From positions 9,199,001 to 9,263,000 of the forward strand of contig NW_018343955.1 of the NCBI RefSeq assembly GCF_002099425.1: a DNA stretch of 64,000 nt, in the 5' to 3' direction. Shown here piece after piece: positions 10,706 through 20,924 of this stretch. The DNA comes from Phascolarctos cinereus. Its lineage: Eukaryota; Chordata; Mammalia; Diprotodontia; Phascolarctidae. Both the position numbers and the translations under genes were made by a program. The notes beneath the pieces are model-generated. The model did no database searches and was not told the DNA's origin. It saw nothing but the letters and a program-made list of their open reading frames with translations. Position 1 is the stretch's first letter. Each line of letters begins with the position of its first letter.

Positions 10706-11525
10706 TGTTTTTTAATTAAATTAAATTAATTTATTTTTGCTTAATTATAAATATTTTTGCACATGTAGATCCTTTTCTCTTTTTTATGATCTCTTGAGGA
10801 TACAGACTTAGTAGTAGTATTGCTGGATCAAAGGGTATGTACAGTTTGGTTGCCCTTTGGGCATAGTTGCAAATTGTTCTTGAGAATGGTTTGATCAGTT
10901 CTCAACTCCACTAAGTGCATTAGTGTCCCAATTTTCCCACATTCTCTCCAACATTTATCATTTTCCATTTTTTGTTATATTAACCAATCTGATTGATGTG
11001 AGATGGTATTTCAGAGCTGTTTTAATTTGCATTTCTCTAATCAAAAGTGATTTAGAGCACTTCTTCATATACCTATACATTGCTTTGATCTCTCCATCTG
11101 AAAACTGCCTGTTCATATCTCTTCACCATTTATCAACTGGGGAATGGCTTGATTCTCATAAATTTGACTCAGTTCTCTATATATTTGAGAAATGAGGCCT
11201 TTATTAGAGATATTTGCTATAAAGATTGTTTCCCAGCTTACTGCTTTCCTTCTAATTTTGGTTACATTGGTTTTGTTTGTACAAAAACCTTTCAATTTAA
11301 TATGATCAAAATTATTTATTCTACATTTTGTAATACTCTTTATTTCTTGTTTGGTCATGAATTCTTCCCCTCCCCATAGATCTCACAGGTAGACTATTCC
11401 TTGTTCTAATTTGTGGTACCTTTTAGCAAGATGCAGTTTCCTTCCCTATCTCTTCTAATTAGGTCTGGTTTTGCTTTTACTTGTTTCAAGATCAGGATTG
11501 CTACCCCTGCTTTTTGTTTTTACTC
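10706..11525 (-). mobile_element. L1 ORF2 C-terminal region, antisense
   Basis: Seen: the reverse complement of 10,800-11,340 follows the same order as the sense L1 parts at 8,330-8,900 and 27,860-28,480: motif 'KMTKQEIKSITKCRINNFDH' (11,293-11,358), 'GYEQAVF'-like and 'RHCPNIWRMWENWD'-like segments. The + strand shows typical antisense landmarks such as 'ttgctggatcaaagggtatg' and 'ctcattttccat'-like spacing. Truncated at both ends. Confidence 0.8.
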
Positions 11526-11774
11526 CCACTAAAACATAATAATAAAACATAATTTTTTTTTGTTCTTTTTTGGGGGAGGGGAGGGATTTGAAAGCATTTC
11601 TGAGAAGGTCAAATTGAAGCTATTATAATTGAATTAAATAACATCTTGTCATCTTTATCCTTTCTTCTAATTTGACATTGACTTTTGACCTTTGTTCTAA
11701 ACAGCCAATAACCCAACTGCATGAAGACTCCTGATTTTGAAATGATGTCTGCTCCTTAAAAATAAAGTCACCTT
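11526..11774. other. unassigned spacer with T/G run
   Basis: Contains a T run at about 11,552-11,560 and a G-rich run at 11,570-11,586. No family assigned. Confidence 0.4.
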
Positions 11775-12182
11775 CATTTGGATGATACTATTCAGTGCTC
11801 ACCTCATGCAGCACATTCTCTTAAGTACTTTATGATTCAGCTCTACTGACCTGCTTGCTATTCCTCATACATGACACTCCATCTATCTTCCTCCTACCTT
11901 TGTAGTAGATGTCCCCCATGCCTACAATGCTCTTCTTTCTCACTTCTCTGTCTTGAATTCTCTGGTTTCTTTTAAGACTCAGATCAAATATCACCTTCTG
12001 AAGAAAATATGTACCTATGTACCTACTTACCTGTTGTTCCTCCTGTTAGAAATGTAAGTTGCTTGTGGTCAGTGAGCATTTTCTTATTGTTTAGATTTCT
12101 TTTGACCTTTCTTTGCATCCTCCCATGCTTAGCATAGTGCTTAGCATATAGTGCATGTTTAATAAATCCATACCGACTGACT
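11775..12182 (+). mobile_element. L2 LINE 3' end
   Basis: Seen: 'cctcatacatgacactccat', 'ccatgcctacaatgctcttc', 'agactcagatcaaatatcac' and the terminal 'agcatagtgcttagcatata' with 'gtttaataaatcc'. This is the L2 3' UTR and end in the usual order. No coding capacity remains. Confidence 0.8.
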
Positions 12183-12185
12183 GCC

Positions 12186-12848
12186 TGGCTTTCAAACCTT
12201 CTGACTCTGTTGAAGGAAATATTAATGGCAGATAAGCTCGAGTCTGCTGAGAAGTTAAAAGAATTTAAAAAAACCCCAAATATCCTATGGAATATTGTTG
12301 CTTTTGGTTGCCTGATGCAAATTGCACCTCCTTTATTTATCTTGGAGAAGAGAATCTGTGAGCAGTCTCTTCTTTTAGATCAACTTCTTTCTATCATTTG
12401 GTTTCATTTCCAGCAAGAATGCCAGTGTGGATATGATTCAGTCCCTCCCATAGCTTTATCATCTCATTGGCTACTGGAGAAAGGTCCCAGATTATGGTCA
12501 TTTTCATGATCTAAAAATGATGTCATTCTTAGCACACCTTGCCTCCTTTTCTACTAACTCTCCCATTGTCAACTTAGAAGGTGAGAAGTCACACAGAATT
12601 CAGAACTGGCATACACACATGCATGTATACACACATATACATACATATATACACATATGTGTATACATATATACATACAAACATGTGTATCCATCACTCT
12701 ACATTTTCATGGTCAAAACATTTATCACCCGGTGATCAGACCTTCTGATAGCGAGCTTCTCTATAGGCTGGTCTTCAGACACTAGGTACATAGTCAAAGC
12801 CCAATACTCAAAGTCTTTCCTTGTGCTCTGCTAGCAAAGTGTTCTAGA
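12186..12848. other. unassigned sequence with one 99-codon open frame
   Basis: The + strand frame at 12,210-12,509 has no recognisable domain, no acceptor/donor context I trust, and ordinary AT-rich composition; I treat it as chance. A CATA-type microsatellite lies at 12,608-12,690. Confidence 0.4.
12608..12690. repeat. (CATA)n-type microsatellite
   Basis: Alternating purine-pyrimidine CA/TA tetranucleotides, imperfect. Confidence 0.85.
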
Positions 12849-13043
12849 ATCCAGGGTCTTCTGCATGCCACAATGACTAAAAGGACTAGGTTCAAATTCT
12901 GCCCCTTATACTTATGATCAAAATAACCTTGGGCAGGTCACATAACCTCCCTGAACTTCAATTTCTTTTCTTCCTTTGGAAATGGTTGGATGAGATCATC
13001 TCTGAGGTCTCTTCCAGTTCTAGGGCTATGATTCTGTGACTGT
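12849..13043 (+). mobile_element. MIR/Ther-1 CORE-SINE
   Basis: Seen: 'ctaggttcaaattctgcccc', 'cttgggcaggtcacataacc', 'gatgagatcatctctgaggt' and 'gggctatgattctgtgac', the marsupial MIR variant from middle to end. Confidence 0.82.
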
Positions 13044-13867
13044 GGAGTTTTAGTGTGACAGAAGGATAGCATGTCTAACTTACTATGTTTTTCTTTTAAA
13101 GAATGCTCTGGTGATCCAGATTTGAAAGTAAATATTTCAGCTCTCTCTTTGGTCCCTTTCTGTGGCTGCCCTAGGAGGTACTTGCCAGTGGGGCTGCTAG
13201 AATTGTCTGAATTTCCCAAGAACTTTGATTTTACCATATGGGATTCTTTGGAGCCTATCTTGCCTCCTCCTCTCTTCTTCTTGAGAACAAACAGTGCTCA
13301 ATGATCTGTCACTCTGCAAAGTCTCACAGACTTCAGCAAATGCAAACATTTTCAATTTATGGAAAGCCTCTGTTCCAGTATTTTCTTTTTGCATTTTTTC
13401 TTACTGGAAATCTTTTTTTCCCTCTCAATAGTTTCCAAAATGTGAAGGACTCTCAGTTCTTTTTAAATCATGCTTTGTAAGTCAAATTCTCTGTTTGAGC
13501 CAGTTGCTGACCTCTAGAACTTTGGCTAAATGAAATAGGGATGGGGATAAAGTTTTAAAATTAATGGTGAAAAAGAAAATGTAAAGAAGCATCTCTTTAA
13601 GCCGATGAGGGCCAATGGATTTTCAGATCCAGAGACCTGGGTGCATGAAAGTTATTGTTCTTACCTCTTCCCCATCACTGTCCTTTCCTTTCACTTGGCT
13701 GTTTTGGGCTTCTTATCTATGTACGTTCTTTTGCAGAATCAATGACAGGCCCAGGTGGCTTGGTATCTGCTTGGGCGCTTGGTCAGCCACCCCTGGAAAT
13801 TCTGCCTCTGGGCCTGGAACCACTGGAATTTGCTCAGCCGGCTGGGTGGAGATAGTCCAAGGCTGAG
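13044..13867. other. unassigned sequence
   Basis: Several overlapping frames of 65-100 codons occur on both strands at 12,938-13,480 and 13,615-13,950, but they overlap one another, cross MIR sequence and show no domain. No gene called. The GC-richer patch at 13,740-13,870 may be the head of the MIR-like copy that ends at 13,985. Confidence 0.4.
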
Positions 13868-13985
13868 GGAAAGAAAAATATCAGCCTACCTCACAGGGCT
13901 GTTGTTAGGAGGAGTCATTAACAAGTACGGTTTTGAGAGCACATTGTAAGTTCTGTTCCATAGAAATGCTAAATAAAAATTTGGA
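13868..13985 (+). mobile_element. MIR-like 3' portion
   Basis: Seen: 'cctcacagggctgttgttag' followed by a spaced 'agcacattgtaag' and 'atgctaaataaaaattt', the order of the MIR 3' half. Diverged; boundaries approximate. Confidence 0.42.
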
Positions 13986-14232
13986 CTTTCCCCCTTATAG
14001 ACTAGCCAAGTCTGCTATCTACTGAAGGGAAGAATTCTGAGTGAATGGAGCAGTGTCTAGGCTGAACACCAAGATGAAAGACTGATGTACCAGATTTTAG
14101 TCAGGCACACTTTACCTGGCATTGACTGGTCCATAAGACATGGTTACAGAGGCACTGGGAGGATCCCTCTGTCCTTTACCCAGTGACTAGCTGGTACAGA
14201 GTGTGGGCCAGGTGGACTGGTGTGATGATAGC

Positions 14233-14466
14233 TAGATAATTATAATAGCATTTATCTAGCATGTGAAGATTTGCAAAGTGTTTTATATATGTTAATTCAT
14301 AATATCTTTATGACAATCCTATGAAGTAGGTGCTATTATTATCCTCATTTTTCCGGATGAGGAGCTTACATGACCCATCTTAAAGTCACATCTCTAACAA
14401 TGTCTGAGGCAAGATTTGAACTTTAGTTTTCCTGAGCCCAAGTCCACTGTGCTGCTTAAGTAGTTG
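14233..14466 (-). mobile_element. MIR-family CORE-SINE, antisense, near complete
   Basis: Seen on the + strand: 'gcatttatctagcatgtgaa', 'gtaggtgctattattatcct', 'gatgaggagctta', 'ctgaggcaagatttgaactt' and 'agtccactgtgctgc'. This is the full reverse order of the marsupial MIR variant with the 'gcatttatatagc' end; the same type is at 52,558-52,815. Confidence 0.85.
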
Positions 14467-14524
14467 TATATAGATTTGGGAATTATCAGTATACAGCTGA
14501 TTCTTTTTTATGTCATACACATTT

Positions 14525-14730
14525 TAAAAACATGTTTTTATTTTTTATTAAATATTTCCCAATTAATTTTTTTAAAATTAACATTCACTTTTAAAATTTT
14601 TGAGTTCCAAATTCCCTTTCCTTCCCTTCCCCATCCTTTGAGAAGGCAAGCAATATAATATCAATTATACATGTGAAGTCATACAAAACATTTCCATATT
14701 AGCCATGTTGCAAAAGAAAACATACACGCG

Positions 14731-14773
<43 letters not shown>

Positions 14774-15220
14774 ATACGCACAGACAAGAAAAATAAAGAA
14801 AGCAAAAAAAGCATATTTCAATTTGCACTGAGAGTTCATCAGTTCTCTCTCTGGAAGCAGATAGCATCATTCATCATGGGGCCTTTGGAATTGTTTTGGA
14901 TCATTGTCTTGATCAGAATAGGTAAATCTTTCACAGTTGACCATATTTACAAAACAATATTACCTTTACTGTGTATATTAGTCTCCTGGTTCTGCCCATT
15001 TCCCTTTGCATCAGTTCATGTAAGACTTCCTGAGTTTTTCTGAAACCATCCTGCTCATCATTTCTTATAGCACAATAATATTCCATCACAATCATATATC
15101 ATAACTTGTTCAGTCAATCCTCAATTGATGGGCGTTCCCTCAATTTCCAATTCTTTGCCACTACAAAAAGGTCTGCTATATCTTTTTGGTATACATAATT
15201 CATTTTCCCTTTTCTTTGAT
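14525..15220 (-). mobile_element. L1 LINE 3' end, antisense
   Basis: Seen: the reverse complement starts in the ORF2 C-terminus ('FVVAKNWKLRERPSIEDWLN' region at 15,114-15,180), runs through the 'SQKNSGSLT'-like block and 3' UTR ('gcttgccttctcaaaggatg') to an A-rich tail near 14,530. It matches the sense L1 ends at 17,119-17,981 and 20,941-21,334 in order. Contains a (CA)n expansion. Confidence 0.85.
14724..14768. repeat. (AC)n microsatellite in the L1 3' UTR
   Basis: About 20 AC units with a CGCG-interrupted left edge. Confidence 0.95.
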
Positions 15221-15412
15221 TCATAGAGAGGATATTTGACCAAATGAGAGCTGATGAGATCACCAAGAGAGTAAATATATAAAGAAGAAAATTCCCAAGA
15301 CAGAACTCTGGGATATACCTATCTGAAAAGGAAACTGATAAAGATGGGTCAGGTAGGTCAAAAAAGAACCGAGAGAGATGAGATAAATTTAAGCAGTGAA
15401 AACTCCTGACTT
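15221..15412 (-). mobile_element. L2 LINE internal fragment, antisense
   Basis: Seen: 'agctgatgagatcaccaaga', 'agagtaaatatataaag', 'cccaagacagaactctggga' on the + strand match the antisense L2 region directly downstream of the reverse-transcriptase block seen at 33,280-33,450. Short, decayed. Confidence 0.68.
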
Positions 15413-15465
15413 CTGGCATCTGAGGAATGTGTGTGCTTATAGTAAAAGTTCTTTTGAAACCTCAA

Positions 15466-15662
15466 GCTTTTCTTCCTCCCTGCTTTTTCTCCTTCTCCTT
15501 CTCCCTCTTTTCTTCCTACTCCTTCACTCCCCCCATCTCCTTCTGAACTTCTTTCTCCTCTGTTCCTCCTCCTCTTATTCTTCCCCCTGAACTTCCTCCT
15601 CCTTCTCTTCCTCAGCTTCCTCCTCCTTTGCTTTTCTTCTCTTCCTCCTTCTCCTCTTCCAA
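15466..15662. repeat. polypyrimidine (CTT/CTCC)n tract
   Basis: Nearly uninterrupted pyrimidine run of about 195 bases on the + strand with imperfect triplet periodicity (TCC, TTC, CTC). Such mirror-like tracts can adopt triplex DNA; here it is probably a decayed microsatellite. Confidence 0.85.
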
Positions 15663-16729
15663 ATAGCTACTACATTGCACTTACAAAGTTACTCTGAGAA
15701 ATTTAGGCTTGGACAAGCTGGTTAACTAGGCAGAGTTTTCAGAGGCTTCAATCGATGGCCGTTTCCTCTCCCACTCGAACTAGCATCAAGGAAAGTAAAA
15801 AAAAAAAAAAAAAAAGAACCACCTGTCCCAAAGCCATCCTTCCCCTGGGAGAGTCTGACTTTGGCAGCTGTCATTGACCCTAGAAGACCTCCCTTCAGGT
15901 CCTCAGCCTATTATTACTTAAGTGAGACCTTGATCTGCTTTTAAGGTATCTTTAATTTTACTAAGTCATTGGGCAGGCCTTTGGGAACAGTCTAACTTCT
16001 GTGCTGAGAAGACTATTAATGTTTCTTATCAGTGAAAATAAGCAGAATTATGACATCTCTAAATATAGATGTGTGTTATGAGCAAGAGTAGATGTGATCT
16101 TTCCTTCAGCATTTGGTAATTTCTTAAAACATAATCATCTGGATGACATGCAGATGGAACAGATACATATTTGTTTCCTATTTAATAAGCTATATAATTT
16201 ACAGAGTGACAACCTTGGAGAGAAGAAGCACATGTCAGTGTTGCACAGTTGTTTGGTTTGATGGAATGCTGGGCTTTGTTTTAAAAAGAAATTTTAATGG
16301 GTGGCATATGAAATGTGAAACAAAGCATGGTTTCTTTGTGCAAGCTCTTTCATTTTTCATCATTGAAATCAAGTTATGACCTGGTCCTACCACCAACCAG
16401 CTCGGGGTTTTATTAGCTTCTACAACCAAAGGAAAATGACTGTTCAGGCTGATTTTTTCTGCAATTGAATTCAGGCTTTTTTTCCCAGCTACAGATGGGC
16501 TCATTTTCTGTGAAGGGTGGGGAGTTGGAGGGGAGAAAAGAATCTGAAAATGGCTGGAATTTAAAAGAAAACCTAAAACTAATACATCAATTTAAATATC
16601 AATCATTCAGTCCTTCCAGAGAAGTGTTTCACAACATTTTCAAGTTTGGGGTACATCTGTGAGCTTGTGGTGGTATGTCTTAGCACCTACTAGTCCATCT
16701 ATTGCCCAGCTATATCTACCACATTTAAA
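15663..16729. other. unassigned region, no gene
   Basis: A run of about 20 A at 15,798-15,816 is the only clear simple feature. Frames of 65-89 codons at 16,143-16,662 overlap each other on both strands and show no domain. The stretch is relatively repeat-poor. Confidence 0.42.
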
Positions 16730-16940
16730 AAATAATATTTTATTTTCCTTAATTACATATAAAAACAATTTTTAATATTCCTTGTTTTTTTAAAGTTTTG
16801 AGTTCCAAATTTTCTCTCTCCCTCCCTTCCCTCCCCCCTCCCTGAGATGGTAAGCAATCTGATATAGGTTATACATGTGCTATCACACCATATTTTTTAA
16901 TGACACCCACATATTTCCATACTTACTGTTTCATTGTTAA
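16730..16940 (-). mobile_element. L1 LINE 3' end, antisense
   Basis: Seen on the + strand: T-rich 'tattttccttaattacat', 'gttttgagttccaaatttt', 'cccccctccctgagatggta', 'agcaatctgatataggtta' and 'tacatgtgctatcacacc'. This is the reverse complement of the terminal 200 bp of marsupial L1 elements. Confidence 0.8.
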
Positions 16941-16956
16941 AGAACCCATGTTTTCA

Positions 16957-17103
16957 GGGGCAGCTAGGAGGTACAGTGGATAGAGCACTGGCCCTGGATT
17001 CAGGAGGACCTGAGTTCAAATCTGGCCTCAGACACATAACACTTACTAGCTGTGTGACCCTGGGCAAGTCACTTAACCCCATTGCCTAGCAAAAAAAAAA
17101 AAA
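16957..17103 (+). mobile_element. tRNA-headed poly(A) SINE with TSD
   Basis: Seen: starts 'ggggcagctaggaggtacag', then 'tggatagagcactggccctg', 'gagttcaaatctggcctcag', 'ctgtgtgaccctgggcaagt', 'cacttaaccccattgcctag' and an A tail. Flanked by 'agaacccatgttttc' (16,941-16,955) and 'agaatccatgttttc' (17,104-17,118). Complete copy. Its right TSD doubles as the left TSD of the following L1. Confidence 0.93.
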
Positions 17104-17118
17104 AGAATCCATGTTTTC

Positions 17119-17675
17119 CACTAATGCGTTGTTGGTGGAGTTGTGAACTGATCCAACCATTCTGGAGAACAATTAGGAACTGTGCCCAAAGGGCTACAAA
17201 ACCGTGTATATCCTTTGATCCAGCAATACCATTTCTAGGTCTATACCCTAAAGACATCAGAAAAGTGGAAAAATAGCCCACATGTACAAAAATATTCATA
17301 GCAGCTCTTTTAGTGGTCGCCAAGAATTGGAAATTGAGTGGATGCCCATCAATTGGGGAATGTCTAAACAAGTTGTGGTATATGGTTGTAATGGAATACT
17401 ATTGTTCCATAACAAATGATGAGCAGACAGACTTCAGAAAAACCTGGAAAGACATGAACTGATACTGAGCGAAGTGAGCAGAACCAGAAGAACATCATAC
17501 ACAGTAACAGCCACATTATGTGATGCCCAACTTTGACAGATGTAGTACTTCTTAGCAATGCAAAGATTTAAGACAATTCCAAAAGACTCATGATGGAAAA
17601 TGCTATCCACATCCAGAGAAAGAACTATGGAGTCTGAATGCAGATCAAAGCATACCATTCCCTCTCTCTCTCTTC

Positions 17676-17737
<62 letters not shown>

Positions 17738-17981
17738 ATTTCTCTCTCTCTCTCCCTCTTTCTCTCTGGCTTCTTCTTTCTCATGCTTTTTTGCTTTGGT
17801 TCTAATTCTTCTTTACAACATGACTAATGTGGAAATATGTTTAATATGATTGCATATGTATAGCCAATATCATATTGCTTGCTGTCTGGGGAGGGAGGAG
17901 GGAAAGGAGAGGGAGAAAATTTAGAACTTAAAATCTTATAGAAGTGAATGTTGAAAACTAAAAATTAATTAATTTTTTAAA
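17119..17981 (+). mobile_element. L1 LINE 5'-truncated 3' end with TSD
   Basis: Seen: begins 'cactaatgcgttgttggtgg' and continues through the ORF2 C-terminus (E-L-*-T-D-P-T-I-L-E-N-N-style block, then 'KNWKLSGCPSIGECLNKLWY', broken by stops), 3' UTR with a long (TC)n, 'gcatatgtatagccaatatc', 'tgaatgttgaaaac' and an A/T-rich tail. The target sequence 'atccatgttttc' recurs at 17,983-17,994, giving the TSD with 17,107-17,118. Confidence 0.9.
17661..17766. repeat. (TC)n microsatellite in the L1 3' UTR
   Basis: About 100 bp of TC dinucleotides with a few T interruptions. It sits at the point of the 3' UTR where the sister copy at 21,225-21,260 has a T-rich stretch, so the expansion is local. The 116- and 75-codon frames here are artefacts of the repeat. 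Confidence 0.95.
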
Positions 17982-18039
17982 AATCCATGTTTTCATTAGT
18001 GCAGTTGCTCTCTCCATTGATGTAGAACACTGGGCCTGA

Positions 18040-18255
18040 CATCTTGGAGGCAGCTAAGTGGTGCACTAAATAGAGTAATAACCTGAATCTGGAATGCTTC
18101 AGTTCAAATCCTGTCTCAGAAACTTTTTGTGTGACCTTCTCTATCTGTCATCTATAAAATGGGAATAATAATAACACCTGCCTCACAGATAGTTGTAAGG
18201 ACCAAATAAGGTAAAGGGCTATGTAAATACTGGTTATCTTGGTCAATGCTCTTCC
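18040..18255 (+). mobile_element. MIR-family CORE-SINE
   Basis: Seen: 'ggcagctaagtggtgcacta', 'cagttcaaatcctgtctcag', 'tataaaatgggaataataat', 'cacctgcctcacagatagtt' and 'gtaaagggctatgtaaatac'. Confidence 0.82.
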
Positions 18256-18497
18256 TGAGTTTTGAGGACCAAAACAACTACCAGTACTAGCAACAAACTT
18301 CTATTTCCACTTAGCTAGGTTGGTTCTAGGATACTCAGCCCACAGTTTGTCATCAGGCCAACACTTTGTAAACTTTTGGTTTGATAGAACCAGATAGTAT
18401 TTGAAGAACATGGCTTCATCTCTCCTCTGAAGACCCAGTGTCACATTTGCCATAATGAGCCAACAGAGTAGGACTCTAGTGGAGAATATATCTATAT
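18256..18497. other. unassigned sequence
   Basis: Nothing recognised. Confidence 0.4.
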
Positions 18498-18660
18498 CTT
18501 GAAGCAGTGTGGTATAGTGGATAGAGAACTGACCTCTAACCAAGTAAGGAAGACCTGAGTTCAAGACCTGCTTCTGAATCATACTGGTTGTATGACCCTG
18601 GGCAAATAATTTAATCTATCAGTGCCCTAGTCAAGTCTCAGATTCTAGCTCACTCTTCTT
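18498..18660 (+). mobile_element. MIR-family CORE-SINE, 5' half
   Basis: Seen: 'gaagcagtgtggtatagtgg', 'agaggacctgagttcaag'-like block at 18,551-18,570 and 'gtatgaccctgggcaaataa'. The 3' part is decayed beyond recognition. Confidence 0.78.
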
Positions 18661-18838
18661 CCTTTCAACTTTCCAGGCAGCATCAGGTAACTCTGAGACT
18701 TTGAGTGAGAGTGGGGAGGGGCTATCTCTTTTCCACCTTGCCATAATGGCGACCTTGATCATGTATCAACTAGTACAGGAGGATTCAACCAGGTAAGCTT
18801 GTGCCTGAGCCTTTAGCTTTTTAACTTCTTTTTGTAGA

Positions 18839-18844
<6 letters not shown>

Positions 18845-18877
<33 letters not shown>
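18845..18877. repeat. (TG)n microsatellite
   Basis: 16 TG units next to the end of an antisense L1. Confidence 0.95.
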
Positions 18878-18879
<2 letters not shown>

Positions 18880-18881
<2 letters not shown>

Positions 18882-19375
18882 CAAAACTTTAAAAATTGCA
18901 TAAGCATTTGTTATTTCTGCCTCCCACTCCTTCTCACACTGAGTTATTATAAAAGAAAGAAAGAAACTTTCATAACAATATTCATTTTCCAGGAAACAAA
19001 TTCCCACACTGGCCATGACCAGCAAATAAGTATCTTGGTCTATGTTTTGACTACATCACCTTTCTGTAAGGAGGTTGTTAACATATTTCCTCTTTGATAT
19101 TATGAACTCATGGTTGATCATTGCATTGACCAGAATTCCAAAGTCTTTCAAAGTTGCCTTTCTTTGAAAAGTTGTAATTTTGTAATTTGTTCTTCTGATT
19201 CTGCTCCTGTCATGCTGCTTTGGTTCATCATTTTCCTATTTCCTCTGAAACTGCCAATTTTGTCATTAAGCATGATGGCACAATTACCTTCACATATCAT
19301 AGTTTGTTTAATTTATTTAGCCATTCTTCAAAAGATGGGTACTAACTTAGTTTCTACTTGTTTCCTTCTTTTTGT
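18880..19375 (-). mobile_element. old L1 LINE 3' region, antisense
   Basis: Seen on the + strand: 'ggttgatcattgcattgacc', 'aaagtctttcaaagttgcct', 'ttctgctcctgtcatgctgc', 'atgatggcacaattacc' and 'catatcatagtttgtttaa', 'agccattcttcaaaagatgg'. Same order as the antisense copy at 14,880-15,200, but more diverged. The 113-codon + frame at 19,110-19,451 is its shadow. Confidence 0.72.
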
Positions 19376-20162
19376 ACTTAACTCCTTGAGCTTGGATGAA
19401 TGGATATCTGTCTTAATGTGGACATTTCTAAGCTCGGAGGCAACCCTGTGAGTTTGAAAGGCCTGGAGGTCCTAGATTCAGTGAGTGAACCTAAGTGAAA
19501 CCAGGAGAAGTGTCTTCACTGAAGAAAGTCAATACCAACAAGAGGATAGGCCCAAGCCTCACTGTTTTACCAGCAGCAATGTATTAGGAACTGTTTGGAC
19601 AATGCAGAGGTGAAGTATAATGTAAAATACCTAATTAGCAGTACTACAATCTGCTTTATGTCCTGGTGATATTTAAGTAGCAGTCTCTCTGCAAATTGTA
19701 ACAGTAAGTATAAGTTGTTAGTGAACCCTGTTTTTAAGTGTACATTCTAAGTTTAGTGTTCCTTTTGTATGAAGGTAATAAATACCTGTTCCAATACCCA
19801 GTTCATACCGTATAATGAGTGCCCCTTTGTTCCCGAGTTTTGGGAAAATCCTAGATGTGAGCCTAAAACTAAGCTTTAATTAATTTTTCTCCCCCTTCCC
19901 CACCCCAGGATTCTGGAGTGGGAGTTTAACAAGCTGGAGAATGAAAAAAGGGAAACTTGCACCTCTTATTTAGATGTCATGTTCCCCCAGCACCAAACTT
20001 GGAAGAACCATATGACTGAGTTCAGAACAGAAGGACCCTTTATGGAGAGGGAGTAGGTACAGTGACTAGGCCCTTGGGCCTACCAAAAGTCCTTATGGTT
20101 AAATGAGGGTTAGGGGGAGGGTTAGCTATAAATTGTAAAGCATGGTTATCTACCTCTTTGAT
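19376..20162. other. unclassified 0.8 kb block
   Basis: No repeat signature recognised. Contains an 'aataaa' at about 19,777 and a pyrimidine stretch followed by 'cag' at 19,890-19,910, but no reading frame connects them. See findings. Confidence 0.35.
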
Positions 20163-20262
20163 TTCTCTCTTTGTCTGTCTGTCTCTTTCTCTCTCTCTCT
20201 CTCTCTCGGCCTCTGTTTCTTTCTGTCTCTCTGTCTGTGTCTCTCACACACACAGTCTAAAA
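20163..20262. repeat. (TCTC/TCTG)n microsatellite ending in (CA)n
   Basis: Imperfect pyrimidine tetranucleotides changing to ACACAC at the right edge. Confidence 0.9.
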
Positions 20263-20504
20263 ACAAACAAAAAATACACGAAGGTAAGCATATCTAGGTG
20301 CACCTGAGATAATGAAGGATAAAACAGTTGTCAGCAAATGCATTAAATAGGGTCCTGTCTGGTGAGTCTATTGCAATAATAGCCACTTGTTGACTTTGAC
20401 TCTGAGCCTTGTTTTTTTGTAACATTATGACCAAGTATACTATGTTAGAAATTTTCTGTAATTCCCCCATACTTGTGAAATCCAAGCAACTTATTGGAAC
20501 ATAT

Positions 20505-20695
20505 GACCACAGCTATAGGGTTAGAAAGGACTTTGGAGGTCTATATTCCAACTCTTCACTTTACAAATGAGGAAATTGAGGCCCACAGAGGTTAAGTGAC
20601 AGAAGTTAAGTATATTAAGTAGCAGAACTGGGATTTAAACCCATATGATCTCTAAGGGTCATCTCTAAACTATAGGTGGATTTATTTTCAGTTAT
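20505..20695 (-). mobile_element. MIR/Ther-1 CORE-SINE, antisense
   Basis: Seen on the + strand: 'ctttacaaatgaggaaattg', 'aggcccacagaggttaagtg', 'gcagaactgggatttaaacc'. Reverse order of the consensus. Confidence 0.82.
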
Positions 20696-20854
20696 GAAAC
20701 TGAGTAGCCATTTTATAATAAGACACACATTATGGCTTTTCTACATTTCCCAGAACTACAATGAGACTGACATTATACACAACAGATTTCATCTGGAAAA
20801 GGTTTCTTACAATACCTTCAGAGAGATGTCAGTCATTGAGATGATTCTGTAGGG

Positions 20855-20924
20855 AGGGAACAAGCATTTATGTAGCACTTGGTATGTGCCAGTCACTGTG
20901 CTAAGCACTTTAAAACTATTATCT
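20855..20924 (-). mobile_element. MIR/L2-type 3' tail, antisense
   Basis: Seen: 'agcatttatgtagcacttgg', 'tatgtgccagtcactgtgct' and 'aagcactttaaaactattat'. Ends abruptly where the L1 5' end motif begins. Confidence 0.75.

Noticed and set aside
12210-12509. 99-codon + strand frame
   Set aside because: No domain, no splice context, no codon-bias support; compatible with chance.
13615-13949. three overlapping + strand frames in a GC-richer patch suggesting an exon
   Set aside because: Overlap in all three frames, no domain, and the region leads into a MIR-like 3' end.
16957-17060. tRNA gene
   Set aside because: A and B box-like sequences belong to the SINE head; no cloverleaf with a plausible anticodon arm was seen.
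17434-17784. 116-codon minus-strand frame rich in Arg and Glu
   Set aside because: Generated by the (TC)n repeat inside an L1 3' UTR.
16730-17981. twin-primed inverted L1 explaining the antisense and sense L1 parts
   Set aside because: Both parts contain the same 3' terminal region, whereas twin priming inverts a more 5' segment; two separate insertions fit better.
19110-19451. 113-codon + strand frame
   Set aside because: Lies in antisense L1 3' sequence; a shadow of T-rich DNA.
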